The position numbers and the translations under genes were made by a program. From Gari tellinella (Eukaryota > Mollusca > Bivalvia > Cardiida > Psammobiidae), in NCBI GenBank assembly GCA_922989275.2, contig OV277871.1, positions 65,741,848 to 65,805,847 on the forward strand: a stretch of DNA of 64,000 bases, written 5' to 3'. The notes under the pieces were generated by a model. It saw only the letters and a program-made list of their open reading frames with translations. It ran no database searches and was not told the DNA's origin. Positions 10,201-21,205 of the stretch are shown one piece after another (positions within the stretch are counted from its first letter, which is position 1; every line of letters starts with the position of its first letter).

Positions 10201-13200
10201 AAAAAGCATTACATCTATTATACCGAAGAATCTATAACTTACACTTACCTGTTGACCTTATTTTTAAATTAATAGATCACACTATTTTGCCTATCCTTAC
10301 ATACTCATCTGAAATTTGGGGTTATGAAGACTTAAAACTCATCGAAAATGTTCACTGTGACCTAATCAGAAAAAAGTTCCATCTAAGGAAAAGCACACCT
10401 TTATACATGTTATATGCTGAATCAGGTAGATATCCATTACACATCATAATTAAAACAAAGATGATCTCTTTTTGGAACAGGCTCATAGGTGAAAACAGTA
10501 ATAAATTATCTTATCAAGTCTATAAATATATGTGCAATATGCCTAACTTCAATTCTAAATGGATTAATGAAGTAAAATCAATATTAAATGAAACTGGTTT
10601 GTCCGAGTTTTGGTTAAATCAACATATGATCCAAGGCCAGCATGCAAATAAATACTTAAAAACAATATGTAAACAAAGACTTATTGATCAAAACATGCAA
10701 AACTGGCATGCAACATTACAAAACTCAAGTAAAGGAAGAAATTATTCAATTTTCAAATCACAAATTAAACTTGAAGATTTTATACTAAATTTAAACAAGC
10801 CAAATTATATCAGTTTAATTAAATTTAGAACAGGGAATCACTATTTACCCGTTGAGACAGGTAGATGGAATAATATAGATCATTATGACAGAAAATGTAC
10901 ATTATGTAACTCAGATGAGATTGGTGATGAAATGCACTATCTTCTAATATGCCCTCATTTCTATGAGGACAGGAAAAAATATGTAAAGGAATACTTCTAT
11001 CTAAGACCAAACACATTGAAATTTCAGCAGCTTATGAATGTCTCCTCAAAGGATGAGCTCATTAGATTGAGCATATTTGTTAAAATTTTACTTAGCAGTA
11101 TAAAGAATGAAAGGGGCTAGATTTCCATATTTACATCATAGACCCTATTAGAATTCATTCACTTAAAAACACAGACATTGGCAGACTCCTATCTACACCA
11201 CGTGACCAAACTTGAATAAGAGTGCAGGCAACATGCTTAAAAAGTTCTTAAGCCGAGCCTGAGCTCGTCCTAAGGAGCTTTGTAAGCATGAGCCCAGTCT
11301 CCCAAACTTTAACTTAGTATTATTTTTTGTATGTACCCATATACACTTAAGCTTACACACATGTGTACATATTGTGCAGAGACAAAAAGTATTTATTATT
11401 AACAAGGGTCCAAGCTGTAAATAGTGTAGATCCGCATATCAAGAATATGCAGAAATACTCAGGGCTACAGATAAGCGGGAGCACATTGCAAAATTCCATT
11501 ATTTACATGACTTATAATACGCACCAAACCCGGTGAGTTACTACTCATTAGAATTGACCCACTTAGGTATGATTCAGGTGAGTGGTCACACAGGAGGGTT
11601 TGATACAGATAAGATTTAACATTGGTTTGCTCCCCTTATCTGAGGCTCTGTGTAGATATTTACCTTATTTTACTTTAATTACTTTGTTTGATAAACTTGT
11701 CTATATTCTCACAGATGTATGTATATGACGCTTAGCAAACGTATAGCAATGTTCAAGTGCATAAAATCTTAATTATCTCAGTGTAGACCCACATATCAAG
11801 AATATGCACACACACTCTGGGCCGGGATGCACCAAACCCGGTGAGTTACTACTCATTAGAACTGACTCAAAGAGCCGATTCTGGTGAGTGGTCACACAGG
11901 AGGGTTTGATACAGATAAGAAAATTTAACACTGGTTTGCTCCCCTTATCTGGGGTTCTGTTTAGATATTTACCTTATTTTACTTTACTATATATGTTTAA
12001 TATACTGTACTTGTCTATATTCTCATACATGTATGTATATGATGCTTTGTCAATGAATAGTAATGTTCAAATGCATAAAATCTTAATTATCTCAGTGTAG
12101 ATCCGCATATCAAGATTATGCACACATACTCAGTAGATAAGCGGAAGTACATTGCAAAACTCTACTATTTACATGACTATACGCACCAAACCCGGTAAGT
12201 AACTACTCATCAGAATTGACTCAAAGAGCCGATTCTGGTGAGTGGTATCATAGGAGGGTTTGATACAGATATGATTATTTTAACATTGGTTTGTCCCCCT
12301 TATCTGGTGCTCTGTTTAGATACTTATCACCATACCTAATTGTCCATATTCTCATACATGTATGTATATGACGCTTTGCAAATGAATAGCAATGTTCAAG
12401 TGCATACACTCTCTATTATTTCAATTGAACCATGCAGCTGCGAAGCGACAGATTTATTTAGATGCACTAGATCTATAACTGAATTGTTAACCAAATAATT
12501 AAGCCATATATGAGACAGTAGTCAACTCATTAATTTAAATTGACCTAAGATCCAACAAGGACGTTTCATTAACATGTTAAAGAAATGTCCCTGGATTTAA
12601 ATAGGACTATGTGCATAGGGTGAGTCTGGCGTGTCATGGCTGCATGGCCGAAATCTAGGTTAAAAGTGAAAACTTCACTTTAAGCATTTAAGATTATTCA
12701 CTGTACTCACGGATTGTCAGCCATTGCCACTGAGGAGGATATTTCTGTGATAATCCATTTGTCAATAGGTTTAACTCCAAAAACACTTTATAATCCACTA
12801 ATGTTATGCACTTGTTCAGCTGCTCAACTATTATGTTTTCTTTAGGTCACGTGTAGGAAAAACCATGTCCGTCCGTGTGTAATTTAGCCCAACCAATCAA
12901 ATTCAAGGTCAATTCCTGTCAATGCTCTAGTGCTGCATTCCATTCGTTTGTAACTTATAGTCTGTTTCAATGCAATTTAATCCGTAAATTATGTCAGCTG
13001 TCTGGACTAAGATCGGGTTCCATGAAAGAGGCTCGATCTTAGAGCCATGCAGTTTTATGATCCAAACGTTTCATGTATTGGAAAAATAATATTTGACTTG
13101 TTTCGAGTTTCTAAAATTAATCTTCATATACGATATAGATCTATCTAGATTTCTAAAAACATTAACAAAAACAGTCTGGAACAGGCTCGACCCTGGTTCC

Positions 13201-14454
13201 AAGTAAGTATAGAAATAGGAATTACAGTTTCTCAACATAACATAGGCCTATCTCAACGATGATTTTTTAAAGGCAAAGCCATATTTATATTTAGATTTAA
13301 GTATAAAATTTTAAAAAGGCGACAATGTCGCTGTATGATAGCATAATACTATACATTAATACGCATTACGCTGAACAGATATCGGTAGTCGGGAGGTGGG
13401 AGCCTCCTTTGGTTCGCACCTTACGAATACCGATGTCTGGAAGAGTCTATTACCGGGCACAGCCCCCTTCCCCCCCCCCCCCCATCACCTTATTAGATAT
13501 TAGTTAAAATTAGTTAAATATAAAAACCACGTGACAGTAATTACTCATATTCTTTTGTTGTACCTCATATATTCTATGTAATGTAGAATTCGAGAAAATA
13601 AAGTTCTGTTCTGTTCTGTTCTGTTCTGATAACAATTGATTAAGAATTTGATTATTCTAAACATGGTTTAAAACTACAGTAAAGCTCACTTACATGTATA
13701 ACAAAATTCCGGATCTGATCAGAATCCAATATTACCTACATGAATACGACAAATACAAACATACAGTGATGGACGACAGGCATATATAAACATCGATAGA
13801 CAGAAAAAATAGAATTGATTCAAAAGATTTGCTACAGTGGAAAACACGTTAATCTTTCCAAATTAACGAGTTTACGCTAAAACTATTATTTCAATGGCAA
13901 ATATTTTGGAGCTTGATCAGACGCCGGGTAAACCGGCGTCTGGTCAAGCTCCAAAATGTGTGTCCCTCAGATTAAAATAAATACATGTAGATCTTAATAG
14001 GATATTTAAAAAAAATTGCCTTTGCTACATTTTATTGCAATGCGTTTGCTTTTCATTTGCGTTAACCGGGAAAGAATAACGTATTTTCCACTGCATAAAG
14101 AGTTTAGTTGTCACCTACTGTGCCGGACATTTCCTCCATCTCAATGTCAAAGGTGGACCCCAGTGTGAATGAGTTACTGCGTGTCCTGATTCCAGCAGAT
14201 ATTGATACTGAGATTGTCTCCCCTTCTACACTCACTTTCAGAGTTGGTGAAACCGTATTCGCCAGCTTCTTTTTCACTGCTCCGATATCTACAAACCAAC
14301 ATTTATTTATACATGTATATAATAGAATCTTATAAATGTACGCTTGTACGAAAAATAATCCCTGTACAATATGGTCTAAAGGGTTCTTGACACAGTGCTG
14401 ACGATTACTTGACATGGAAATTGATTTCATTGACATATGTCTCTATCCCCTCTG

Positions 14455-14496
<42 letters not shown>

Positions 14497-15005
14497 GTCT
14501 CTCTCTCTGTCTCCATGTGTCTCTGTTTCTGTATGTTTCTGTTTCTCTTTCATTTGCTCCCTGTGTCTGTGTCCGTATATATCTGCCGCTATATGTGCCT
14601 TTATCTCTCTTTCTATCTCTCACTTGTTTTCACATTCTCTCTTTCTCTCTCTCTCTCTCAGTTTCTATCTGTGTATCTATGTTCCCGTCTTTCTGCTCGT
14701 ATGTCTCTCTATCTCTGTCTCCCTCACCCTCTCTCTTTCTTTCTCTGGCTATGCTTCTATGTATATTTCTCTATGTCCCTCTCTCTCTATGTATCTCTCT
14801 CTGCAGTCTTTGTCCCTCTGTCTCTACCTCTCTCTCTCTCTCTCTCTGTATCTCTCTGTGTGTGTCTCTCTCTCTTTCACTGCTGTTTTTTTACACATAA
14901 GTTAGTAAAATCAAACATACCAAGTTTGTCCAAGTATTGCTCCAAGTTCTCGCTTTTATAATACTTCCATGATCCTTCGAACAGTTTCTGTATCTCTGCA
15001 GCCAT
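7278..15005 (-). CDS. FABP-like gene A (4 exons, 139 aa)
   Basis: Predicted cytosolic lipid-binding protein of the FABP/CRABP (calycin) family, which carries long-chain fatty acids or similar ligands in a ten-strand beta barrel. Coding exons, in order: 15005-14921, 14288-14119, 8421-8308, 7328-7278 (85, 170, 114, 51 nt; phases 1, 0, 0). Donors GTATGT, GTAGGT, GTACAT; acceptors TTTGTAG, TTTACAG, TTTTCAG. Start MAAEIQKLFEGSWKYYKSEN resembles the family's N-terminal GxW...N strand; residues 18-40 would form the helical lid. The end EEVTCKRYFKKS matches the last two strands. Arg114 and Arg134 sit where the family's two carboxylate-binding Arg lie, with Phe136 in place of the usual Tyr. Family length is about 127-135 aa. 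Intron 2 (5.7 kb) holds an antisense LINE. Splicing is inferred, with no transcript seen; the ligand is unknown. Confidence 0.88.
7590..7628. repeat. single minisatellite monomer in intron 3 of gene A
   Basis: CTGTACAAGCTCTCAATCGA followed by TTATCTCCCTTG. It matches the gene-B intron-3 minisatellite and, in inverse sense, the end of gene A exon 3 (8308-8345), about 690 bp away in the same intron. Confidence 0.7.
7734..7938. mobile_element. F3 MITE (205 bp)
   Basis: TIR CAGTAAAACCTCTCTATTAC and inverse AATAGAGAGGTTTTACTG, with TA at the right. The central hairpin is core P2: CTTAAAGCAAGGTGACAGTA, AGAAAGCTCC and inverse. Lies in intron 3 of gene A. Confidence 0.88.
8039..8280 (-). mobile_element. 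F1 MITE in intron 3 of gene A
   Basis: Left TIR worn (CAGTAGTCTAGG), right TIR good (TTCTCCACTG). Hairpin present. Its right end is 28 bp from exon 3 of gene A (8308). Confidence 0.88.
8441..8500 (+). mobile_element. F1 left-end remnant, 20 bp from exon 3 of gene A
   Basis: CAGCGGAGAAGATAGTATTA followed by TTTCC resembles an F1 terminus. Nothing further can be followed inward. Confidence 0.55.
8540..8805. repeat. GA-rich microsatellite tract
   Basis: GAGA/CAGA purine-rich tract with pure (GA)n near 8779-8800. It abuts the truncated 5' end of the LINE and sits in intron 2 of gene A. Confidence 0.9.
8880..11120 (+). pseudogene. LINE ORF2 reverse transcriptase, 5'-truncated, one nonsense codon
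   Basis: The frame is open from 8880 (after TAG at 8877) to the TAG at 11118-11120, except for one in-frame TAA at 9258-9260. The region before that stop carries KQPKDYWRYLNKMK and KNNKSAGND, the usual pre-RT linker. After it come NYRPITLLSC, QAGFRKSYSTCDH, FIDFSKAFDS (residues 112-121 counting from Met at 9270), GVRKGENLSPILFSLFLND and the catalytic YADD (9930-9941). The C-terminus has a CTLC ... HYLLIC zinc-knuckle-like motif. This is the reverse transcriptase of a CR1/Jockey-like non-LTR element. The endonuclease is gone, as expected from 5' truncation during target-primed insertion. It is antisense to gene A, in its intron 2. A single nonsense codon suggests a fairly recent insertion. Confidence 0.93.
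11121..11405 (+). mobile_element. probable 3' UTR of the LINE
   Basis: Non-coding sequence after the ORF, ending near GAGACAAAAAGTATTTATTA, which looks like the end of a LINE. The exact 3' boundary is inferred. Confidence 0.5.
11424..12412. repeat. tandem repeat, three units of about 314-357 bp
   Basis: Units start at GTGTAGATCCGCATATCAAG (11424), 11781 and 12095. Shared landmarks are ACGCACCAAACCCGGTGAGT, TGGTGAGTGGTCACACAGGA and TTTGCTCCCCTTATCTG. Unit 2 lacks about 45 bp present in units 1 and 3 (the GATAAGCGG block). Origin unknown; it lies in intron 2 of gene A directly after the LINE. Confidence 0.9.
12413..13834. other. intron 2 of gene A: no gene seen
   Basis: AT-rich sequence without a recognisable gene. 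The only landmark is a (TTCTG)n run at about 13603-13629 after GAGAAAATAAAG, typical of the 3' end of a non-LTR element whose body I cannot trace. Confidence 0.5.
13835..14093 (-). mobile_element. F1b MITE next to exon 2 of gene A
   Basis: 259 bp, CAGTGGAAAACACGTTAATC ... GTATTTTCCACTG. F1b type with GCATTTGC-type arms and a P1 hairpin (GATCAGACGCCGGGTAAACC). It ends 26 bp from the exon 2 donor of gene A. Confidence 0.85.
14445..14885. repeat. CT-rich microsatellite tract in intron 1 of gene A
   Basis: Pyrimidine tract of CTCT, CTGT and CTAT units, pure (CT)n near 14461-14486 and 14829-14848. It fills most of the 632-bp intron 1. Confidence 0.9.
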
Positions 15006-15104
15006 GTTTATGCACTGGGAAATCTATACAGCTTTTGAAAGTTCCAACCGTCACTCTGTATGCCTATATGTACACCCGCTTTTGTTTGGTTAACACTTTA
15101 AATG

Positions 15105-15430
15105 TTAGCACCGATCAAGCGTTTACCTTTGCAAACATTTTGGATCAAGATGAGACGCCGCATCATGCGGCGTCTCATCATGATCCAATCTGTTTGCCAC
15201 TCTGACCCTATTTTGATAAGAAAATTATGAAGATTCTATTTTTAGAACAGAAGCAGACGACAATTGTTGCAGACGAATTATTCTATGTATTCGAAGAGTT
15301 AAAATATAGGACGTATTCACTGGAGCGGGAACATTATTCAACTGAAGGAAATAAGTCGATACCATTTCTAATCACAATAGAATTTGCTAAACCTTTCACC
15401 CTTATCCACCCGGATTATCGTCTTCTCTGA
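15105..15430. mobile_element. F5 element with P1 hairpin upstream of gene A
   Basis: Hairpin at 15129-15200: TTGCAAACATTTTGGATCAA, GATGAGACGCCGCATCATGC and inverse. Internal GACGACAATTGTTGCAGACG recalls the copy at 4215-4476. About 100 bp upstream of the gene A start codon. Confidence 0.65.
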
Positions 15431-15616
15431 AAATGTAGTCTGCCATTTTTTATATATATTTAGATGAACACATTTTTTGAATTACAGAACCATAAAGATG
15501 AGTGTGAAACAGTTTGGATCCAAATTAGACGCTACTTAAAAAAAACGGTGACGAGTCGGGATCGGCAGTCCAATGCCTAATACATGTAGCAGGGTAATCG
15601 ATCTTCTTCCCTTCTA

Positions 15617-15704
15617 CAGTGCCCCCCTCTCTACAACGACACCAAATGGGAGACACATATCGTGTATATTGTTCGGAGGGAGTCGTTATAGAGGGGTAAC
15701 ATTA
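15617..15704. mobile_element. F2 end-to-end remnant
   Basis: CAGTGCCCCCCTCTCTACAA joined directly to GGGAGTCGTTATAGAGGGGT: two F2 ends with the whole interior deleted. Confidence 0.6.
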
Positions 15705-15708
15705 TATA

Positions 15709-15848
15709 AATATCACATCTCACAGAGGGTGAGAGAACGGATTGGTCACCCGAGGCAAGTAATGTCAACCGAGGCGTCAGCCGAGGTTGACATTTACTTG
15801 TCGAGGGTGACCAATCCGTTCTCTCACCCTCTGTGAGATGTGATATTT
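15709..15848. repeat. long foldback palindrome
   Basis: Arms of about 60 bp (AATATCACATCTCACAGAGG ... and inverse) meet around GACATTTACTTG / AAGTAATGTC. A CCGAGG motif recurs in the loop. No TSD determined. Confidence 0.85.
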
Positions 15849-16546
15849 ATTTTATTATACCGAACAAAAATTTAGATCTAATTACCACTGTTTTCAATAC
15901 AGAACAACGATCGCGAATACATGTATCGGAACTATTTTATTTTCATAACTAAAAACAAATAACGGAGAAGTTTATTTTTAGACGCAAAAAACACAATAAA
16001 TATAGATAGATAGATATGATTTTATTCTTCCTTCAGACTAACAAGTCCATGAGGCATGTTATACATGTACAAACAAGCATAGGCATGTAATACATATACA
16101 CACAAACAGTTATGACAATAAAGATGCATTTAGCGGAGAAGATGTAAGTAAAGAAAAAATAAAATTATGATTTCAGTAATATTGACTTTAATCAGAATTG
16201 ATGTCATTATCACCATTATCATAACTTAATATTCTTAAATCAAATATCTATTATATTTGTTAGAAAATACTGATGTTATAAGAATAAAATATATCTTTTA
16301 CTAATAACATTTAAACAATTATTGGAACTCGAATTTAAACTAAAACATTCATTTGCACCGAAAACTTATACTAGTAACATTTAAACAACTATTTGAACTC
16401 GATTTGCATAGAACATCTTTACACCCCAGCAAACAGACTAGACATAGACTGAACTACTCCAAACAAGCAGTTCAACCTATATGTTTGTTAACCATTTGGT
16501 ATCCACAAAAAAAAAAAAAAAAAATATTTGAAAAAAAATTTGTTTG
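15849..16546. other. AT-rich stretch, nothing recognised
   Basis: No gene or named repeat. A poly(A)/(T)-rich run at 16507-16545 precedes the tRNA-like sequence. Confidence 0.4.
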
Positions 16547-16616
16547 GATCGATCGGGATTCGAACTCAGACCGCCGTGGGCAGAATCGACCATCATACCT
16601 CTAGACCACGGACACA
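16547..16616 (-). mobile_element. tRNA-like SINE head
   Basis: On the minus strand, GTCCGTGGTCTAGAGGTATG gives an A box and GAGTTCGAATCCC a B box. The 5' and 3' ends do not pair into an acceptor stem, so I read a SINE head rather than a working tRNA. Confidence 0.6.
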
Positions 16617-17349
16617 GATCACGTGACGTCGATTTTAGTTGTATATAAAGTTTTTACATTGACGCGTTTTTTAAAAAAAAATCGAATTGCAAGCAACAAA
16701 TCTTTATTCTGAATAAATATTGCCAACAAAAAGTTAACAAACACATATCCATTCGTTATTTGTATTCCCTTATAGCTCTACGCTGTTATAGACCATTCTA
16801 CAATCGTCTCCAATTCTGTCTGTCTTATTCTATTTTTAGCAATACGGCACTCTAGCAACAAGTTGACAGATACTTTAGGTAGGCTAATAGACAAGGCAGA
16901 ATGTCAAATTTAGTAGCAAATTTCGACATAAATATTGAACAGGATGCAGAGTTTGAATCTAAGGAGTGAGTAAAGAAACTGTTCCAAAATAATGAACGAC
17001 ATTGATTAGCAACGCGAAAACTGGTGACACTTTGCAGTCGATTGTTTTAAAATCTTATCTCATGAGATGAAGCGTAAAGTAGATGGCCCATTTGATTTCG
17101 ATTGTGTAACTTTGCAAATTTGAATCGACTCACTTTTCCAGTTCATTGCCGTTATTTCACTAGAAGCGTTTTGAATCTTCCTTTTTCTGAACTGAGGGGT
17201 ACTAAAACACGGGCCGAATACGCAGGGTAATTTCGTGATGTTACGCGGGCCGAAATGTAATGTTAGCCATGTAACATTACGGATTTTCACCTACTGACGT
17301 CACATTAGGCTATATAGTAGATAAATCGAGTGAGGTATAATAATAAGTC
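16617..17349. other. no gene recognised
   Basis: Intergenic sequence between genes B and A; nothing I can name. Confidence 0.35.
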
Positions 17350-17612
17350 TTGGCTTACATTTGCAAACAGCTTGAATCCAGATCATACGCCACCTAACGC
17401 GGATTCAAGCTGTTTGTCACACTTAATTATATTTATTCAAAATGTCCACTTATTTGTAACTTTGAGAAAAACAGCAGACAACAATTTTAAGCAGACGATA
17501 TTGCAGCAGTAAAAGCGTTAGACATATATATCCTATTTAAAGAACTGTGGCAAGGGTTGTTGTTAGGAGGTAGTCGTTGTTGGGAGGGCCGTTGTAGGGA
17601 GGGAATAGTGTA
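17350..17612 (-). mobile_element. F2 MITE, truncated, one hairpin arm lost
   Basis: CAAACAGCTTGAATCCAGAT ... GGATTCAAGCTGTTTG with the right GGCGTCTGATC arm deleted, then AAAACAGCAGACAACAATTT and the right end GGGCCGTTGTAGGGAGGGAA. The left end is missing. Confidence 0.75.
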
Positions 17613-17621
17613 TATTTTGTT

Positions 17622-17734
17622 TGGGACCTCCGTGGCTTAGTGGTTAGAGTCACTAGGAGTTCCATCACTAAGCTCCTCAGGCTGTGAGTTAGAATCCCAG
17701 TCTGGTCATTCGGATTTTCATATGGGGAAGCCTT
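17622..17734 (+). mobile_element. SINE head (tRNA-derived), left piece of a split SINE
   Basis: A box in CGTGGCTTAGTGGTTAGAGT, B box in GAGTTAGAATCCC, then the SINE body GGATTTTCATATGGGGAAGC. It stops at AAGCCTT (17728-17734), where a 2.7-kb element is inserted. The matching tail is at 20426-20625. Confidence 0.75.
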
Positions 17735-18653
17735 GTTGAGCCGAATTCTTCACACTACGAATTCTTCACACCTGTGAGGAATTCGTAGGAATTTCATACG
17801 AATATGTCACACATGTGTGAATAATTCGTACTGACTCTCAGCCCCCCCTAACAGTAGATACGAATTTTTCACATGTCGAATGTTTTAAAAAACGAATGTA
17901 ATTTTTTTTAATGTAAATATATATTTGAACAAACATGGAAATGCATAAAATTATGTAATTAATGTTCCAGGGAACTAATGTCTATTTTCACATCATCTGT
18001 TATGGAAAGATTCCATTTACTTTCTGACAGTTTTCTTTTTTGGTTTAAGTGTCTTCTATGATTTTTAACCCTTCTCCAGCTATTAGCATAATTATATGGA
18101 TTTTTTCTATTTGAAAAAAAAAATGAATAAAAATAAATTAAAAAAAAAAACTGAGTGCAGATCCAGATCAATCTGGACCTGGAGCAAAAGGGGTGTGAAA
18201 AACAACATCTCAAGTTGCCAAGTCTACCCTACATCTTAGCACACAGACCTACATCCTGTTTAATGCTGATTTAGATGATCACACCTTTTATGATAACACA
18301 TGGCACCCACAAATGGCTGTCATTTCAACTGATCCATGAAAATCACAGTTTCAAACATGCTTGTGTATTTCAGTTTGCCCAAGGTGTTCGGTTTTCAGAG
18401 GTAGATATGTATAGAAATAGTCTGAATTTTCAAAAAAAAATTGTTCGGTTTCCGGAATTCGGAGGTTCCGGTATATAGAGGTTTTTCTTATATAGAGTAA
18501 AGAACAATAAATTTGGGACCAAAATATTTGTTCGGTTTAGGGAGAATTCCGGTTTTCGGGTGTACGGTTTTCGGAGGTTTCACTGTTTTCCCCTTTCTAC
18601 ATTTTTCCGGGAGATTCTGCCATTCCGAAGCTTTTGAAATTAAATTTTATTAA

Positions 18654-18890
18654 GGACTATCGCGGCAGTTTTTTCGAATTTTCAAACCATTCAGAATTTT
18701 TTTCTTCAAATTCTGCATGTGTCTCTGGATAATTAGGGGCCTACCAAAAAAAACAAGCTATTAAAAAAAACCAGTTCGGGGACTCCCTATATTTATTTCA
18801 TATTTCTGCACAACAGGATATATACTAGCAATATGCAAAAATAAAAAAAATGAATGTTTTGAAAATTCGGACAAACAGCCGCGATAGTCC
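18654..18890. mobile_element. piggyBac-like MITE (237 bp, TTAA flanks)
   Basis: TIR GGACTATCGCGGCAGTTTTT and inverse, with TTAA at 18650-18653 and 18891-18894. AATTTTCAAA continues the inverted similarity. No ORF. Confidence 0.8.
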
Positions 18891-19551
18891 TTAAATACCA
18901 GACGGGCAACGGATTTAAGACGGGCGACCATCATCGCCCGATATTGGTTATCGTGGGTTCAATATATGCATGAGGTTTATAAAGACGCGCTGATTTCACT
19001 TCTTTGTTATGTTGCTCACTTGTTGCTCACTTTCTTACATGGAACCATACAACCGATTGCCTTATCGTATAGTCCACATCATGGGCATTCAGTAATAACG
19101 TGCAATACTGTGGGAGACCGAAAGGAAACCGGTGTTATCCGGTTGCCAGACGGGCGCCAGTCTAAAGAGTGACACATGAGGACCATTTTTATGTAGAAAA
19201 CTGTCCTTGGTACTTGCTTTGGCATAATACATGTAAAATGACACGGGAGGTTAATTTTCTGAGTCGAAAAGTGTCCCGGGGTCACACTTCTGCGTGGTGG
19301 AGACACTTTTCGTCATTACACCGGCCGGTATAGGATAGGCAAAAGCCGGATGGAGACGGCATTGCCCGACCTCTGACACGCTTGTATACGTTTGTATATT
19401 TGGTCAAAAACTTTCTCGGGTCCGATCGACGTGTAAGGTGCCCGGAAACGACCGATTTTCAATCGATGTCGTTTCGATGACCGTCGTTGAAACTAGCTTT
19501 TAACTCCACTTTAAAATCAAACCGAGGCCAAGAATTCTGAGTTCATACTAT

Positions 19552-19805
19552 GTAAACAGTATTTCAGTCATATCTCGACATAAAGCTAATTGCAGATGGG
19601 AGAAGAAACCGGATGCACGTCATAAACTGTATCAGGTAAAAATATGCATCTGGGTAAAAGCACCGAATTTCCGATAGCCAGCTTGAAGGCTTCTCCAAAT
19701 GAAAAAGCCCAAGTGTTCAGATTGGGATTCGAACCAACAACAGTAAGGAGCTAAGTGAGTGTAAGTCATAGTCACTATGATCACTGGACCACGGCCACGG
19801 GCCCC
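19552..19805 (-). mobile_element. complete-looking tRNA-derived SINE
   Basis: On the minus strand: head GGCCGTGGTCCAGTGATCAT, B box GTTGGTTCGAATCCC, body GGGCTTTTTCATTTGGAGAA, tail block with GCTTTATGTCGAGATATGAC and TGAAATACTG. The same head-body-tail order as the split SINE at 17622/20426. Confidence 0.75.
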
Positions 19806-20425
19806 ATCCCTCTCCATCCCGTTAAGAATACCAACAATCTACCAGCATTCGGCCGCAACCTGTCGGTTGTTGTCCTATTATGCCTCAAAGGAAGCCGAGA
19901 ACTAAGCATAAACTCAACGGAACTTAAGTTTGATCATGGGATAAAAAGGGATGCACTTATCCACAGATAATTCTTCGGATATAGGTCGGCTGTTTAAGAG
20001 CTTTTTTTATCAAATCGTAAAAACTGCATGTAAAAGGGTGGATAACACAGTTTTAGCGCACCCGCTTCTTAACAATGTCGTGACAGTACGTGAGAGGGTC
20101 GCCTGTCCGAAGACGTTGGGTTTCCCTAGTACTCTAGTGTCATCTCACAATACGACGCAATACACCATCTTTTGCGCTATGGAAAGTGATTTGCCTAAGT
20201 TGTTAGAACTTGTTTTATAAGGAAAGGTGATGTGTGAAGAATCCGTAGGTACCAACAGGTCGTTAAAAAGGGGGTACGGAAATCTCACACTGCCATTGTG
20301 TGACATATTCGTACGAAATCATCACACATTGGTCACACGAGTGGAAGAATTCGTACGAATTCTTCACACGTCTTATTACGGTGTGAAGAATTCGTAGTGT
20401 GAAGAATTCGGCTCAGCAAAGCCTT

Positions 20426-20452
20426 CCAGCTGATTTGCAGAAGGTCGGTGCC

Positions 20453-20483
<31 letters not shown>

Positions 20484-20625
20484 ACCCACCACCCACCCAC
20501 CAAGCCATTTGCCGATTGGTACCTGAAACAGTGCAGAAAGGACTTCTGGGGTATTCCTCCACCTGTAATTAGCTGGACGTCGCGATATGGCTGAAATACT
20601 GTTAAAACGATTTTCTGCTGAAATT
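20426..20625 (+). mobile_element. SINE tail, right piece of the split SINE
   Basis: CCAGCTGATTTGCAGAAGGT, then a C-run and (CA)n tract at 20451-20490, then CGATTGGTACCTGAAACAGT and GCTGGACGTCGCGATATGGC. It continues the head at 17622-17734 in the same orientation. Confidence 0.75.
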
Positions 20626-20735
20626 AGCCTGTCCGAACTGCTTAAACCATTGCATCGCCATAGACGATTAACGTTAATGTTTTTCAAACAGTTTGGATTC
20701 TGATCAGATGCCGCATTACGCGGTTAATCAGTGTA

Positions 20736-20940
20736 CAGTAGAACCTCTCTATTACGACTGCTAAATTGTGTCAAATATTAGTCGTGTAATACAGATGACT
20801 GCTTAAAGCAATGTGAAAGAGAAACAGAAAGCTCCTACAGGAGCTTTCTGTTTCACTTTCACATTGCTTTAAGCTGTCACCTGTCTTTTACACAGACAAT
20901 ATGCCTTCTTTTTAATGGTCGTAATAGAGAGGTTCTACTG
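20736..20940. mobile_element. F3 MITE, full copy (205 bp)
   Basis: TA at 20734-20735 and 20941-20942; TIR CAGTAGAACCTCTCTATTAC. P2 hairpin (AGAAAGCTCCTACAGGAGCT) nearly perfect. Confidence 0.92.
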
Positions 20941-21205
20941 TACATGTATGATTTTCGAACTATTATAGCACTTGAAATAACAATTTTAGCCCAAACGTGT
21001 TTATTGTAAATTTTACGTCTTCAGTATCGTTTCAAAGTTTAGCCCATTTATGGATGGCTTTTTCAATGGACTTTCCCTATGTTCTTGCTGGAAGATTCCA
21101 TTATAGATAAACAAGGCACGCCAGTGTTTATCAGTACTTCGTATATCATTTAATGTGGAATAGTAAACAGAGCAGAACCTAACTAGACGTCGCAATTTCG
21201 GCATA

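Larger units (their letters stand above)
17735..20418. mobile_element. 2.7-kb element with long inverted ends inserted in a SINE
   Basis: Left end GTTGAGCCGAATTCTTCACA ... and right end in inverse sense TGCTGAGCCGAATTCTTCAC; similarity continues, with gaps, for about 100-170 bp and is built from repeated GAATTCTTCACAC. AAGCCTT flanks both sides (17728-17734, 20419-20425), a likely 7-bp target duplication. The interior holds smaller repeats (18654-18890, 19552-19805) and no transposase, so it is non-autonomous. Superfamily not assigned. Confidence 0.6.

Noticed and set aside
16547..16616. tRNA gene
   Set aside because: A and B boxes are present but the ends do not pair as an acceptor stem; the same applies at 25420, 31733 and 58195. 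SINE heads or relics are likelier.
18370..18590. Possible further MITE with CGGTTTTCGGAGGTTTCACTG end
   Set aside because: The left side repeats the motif in direct rather than inverse sense, so ends cannot be defined.
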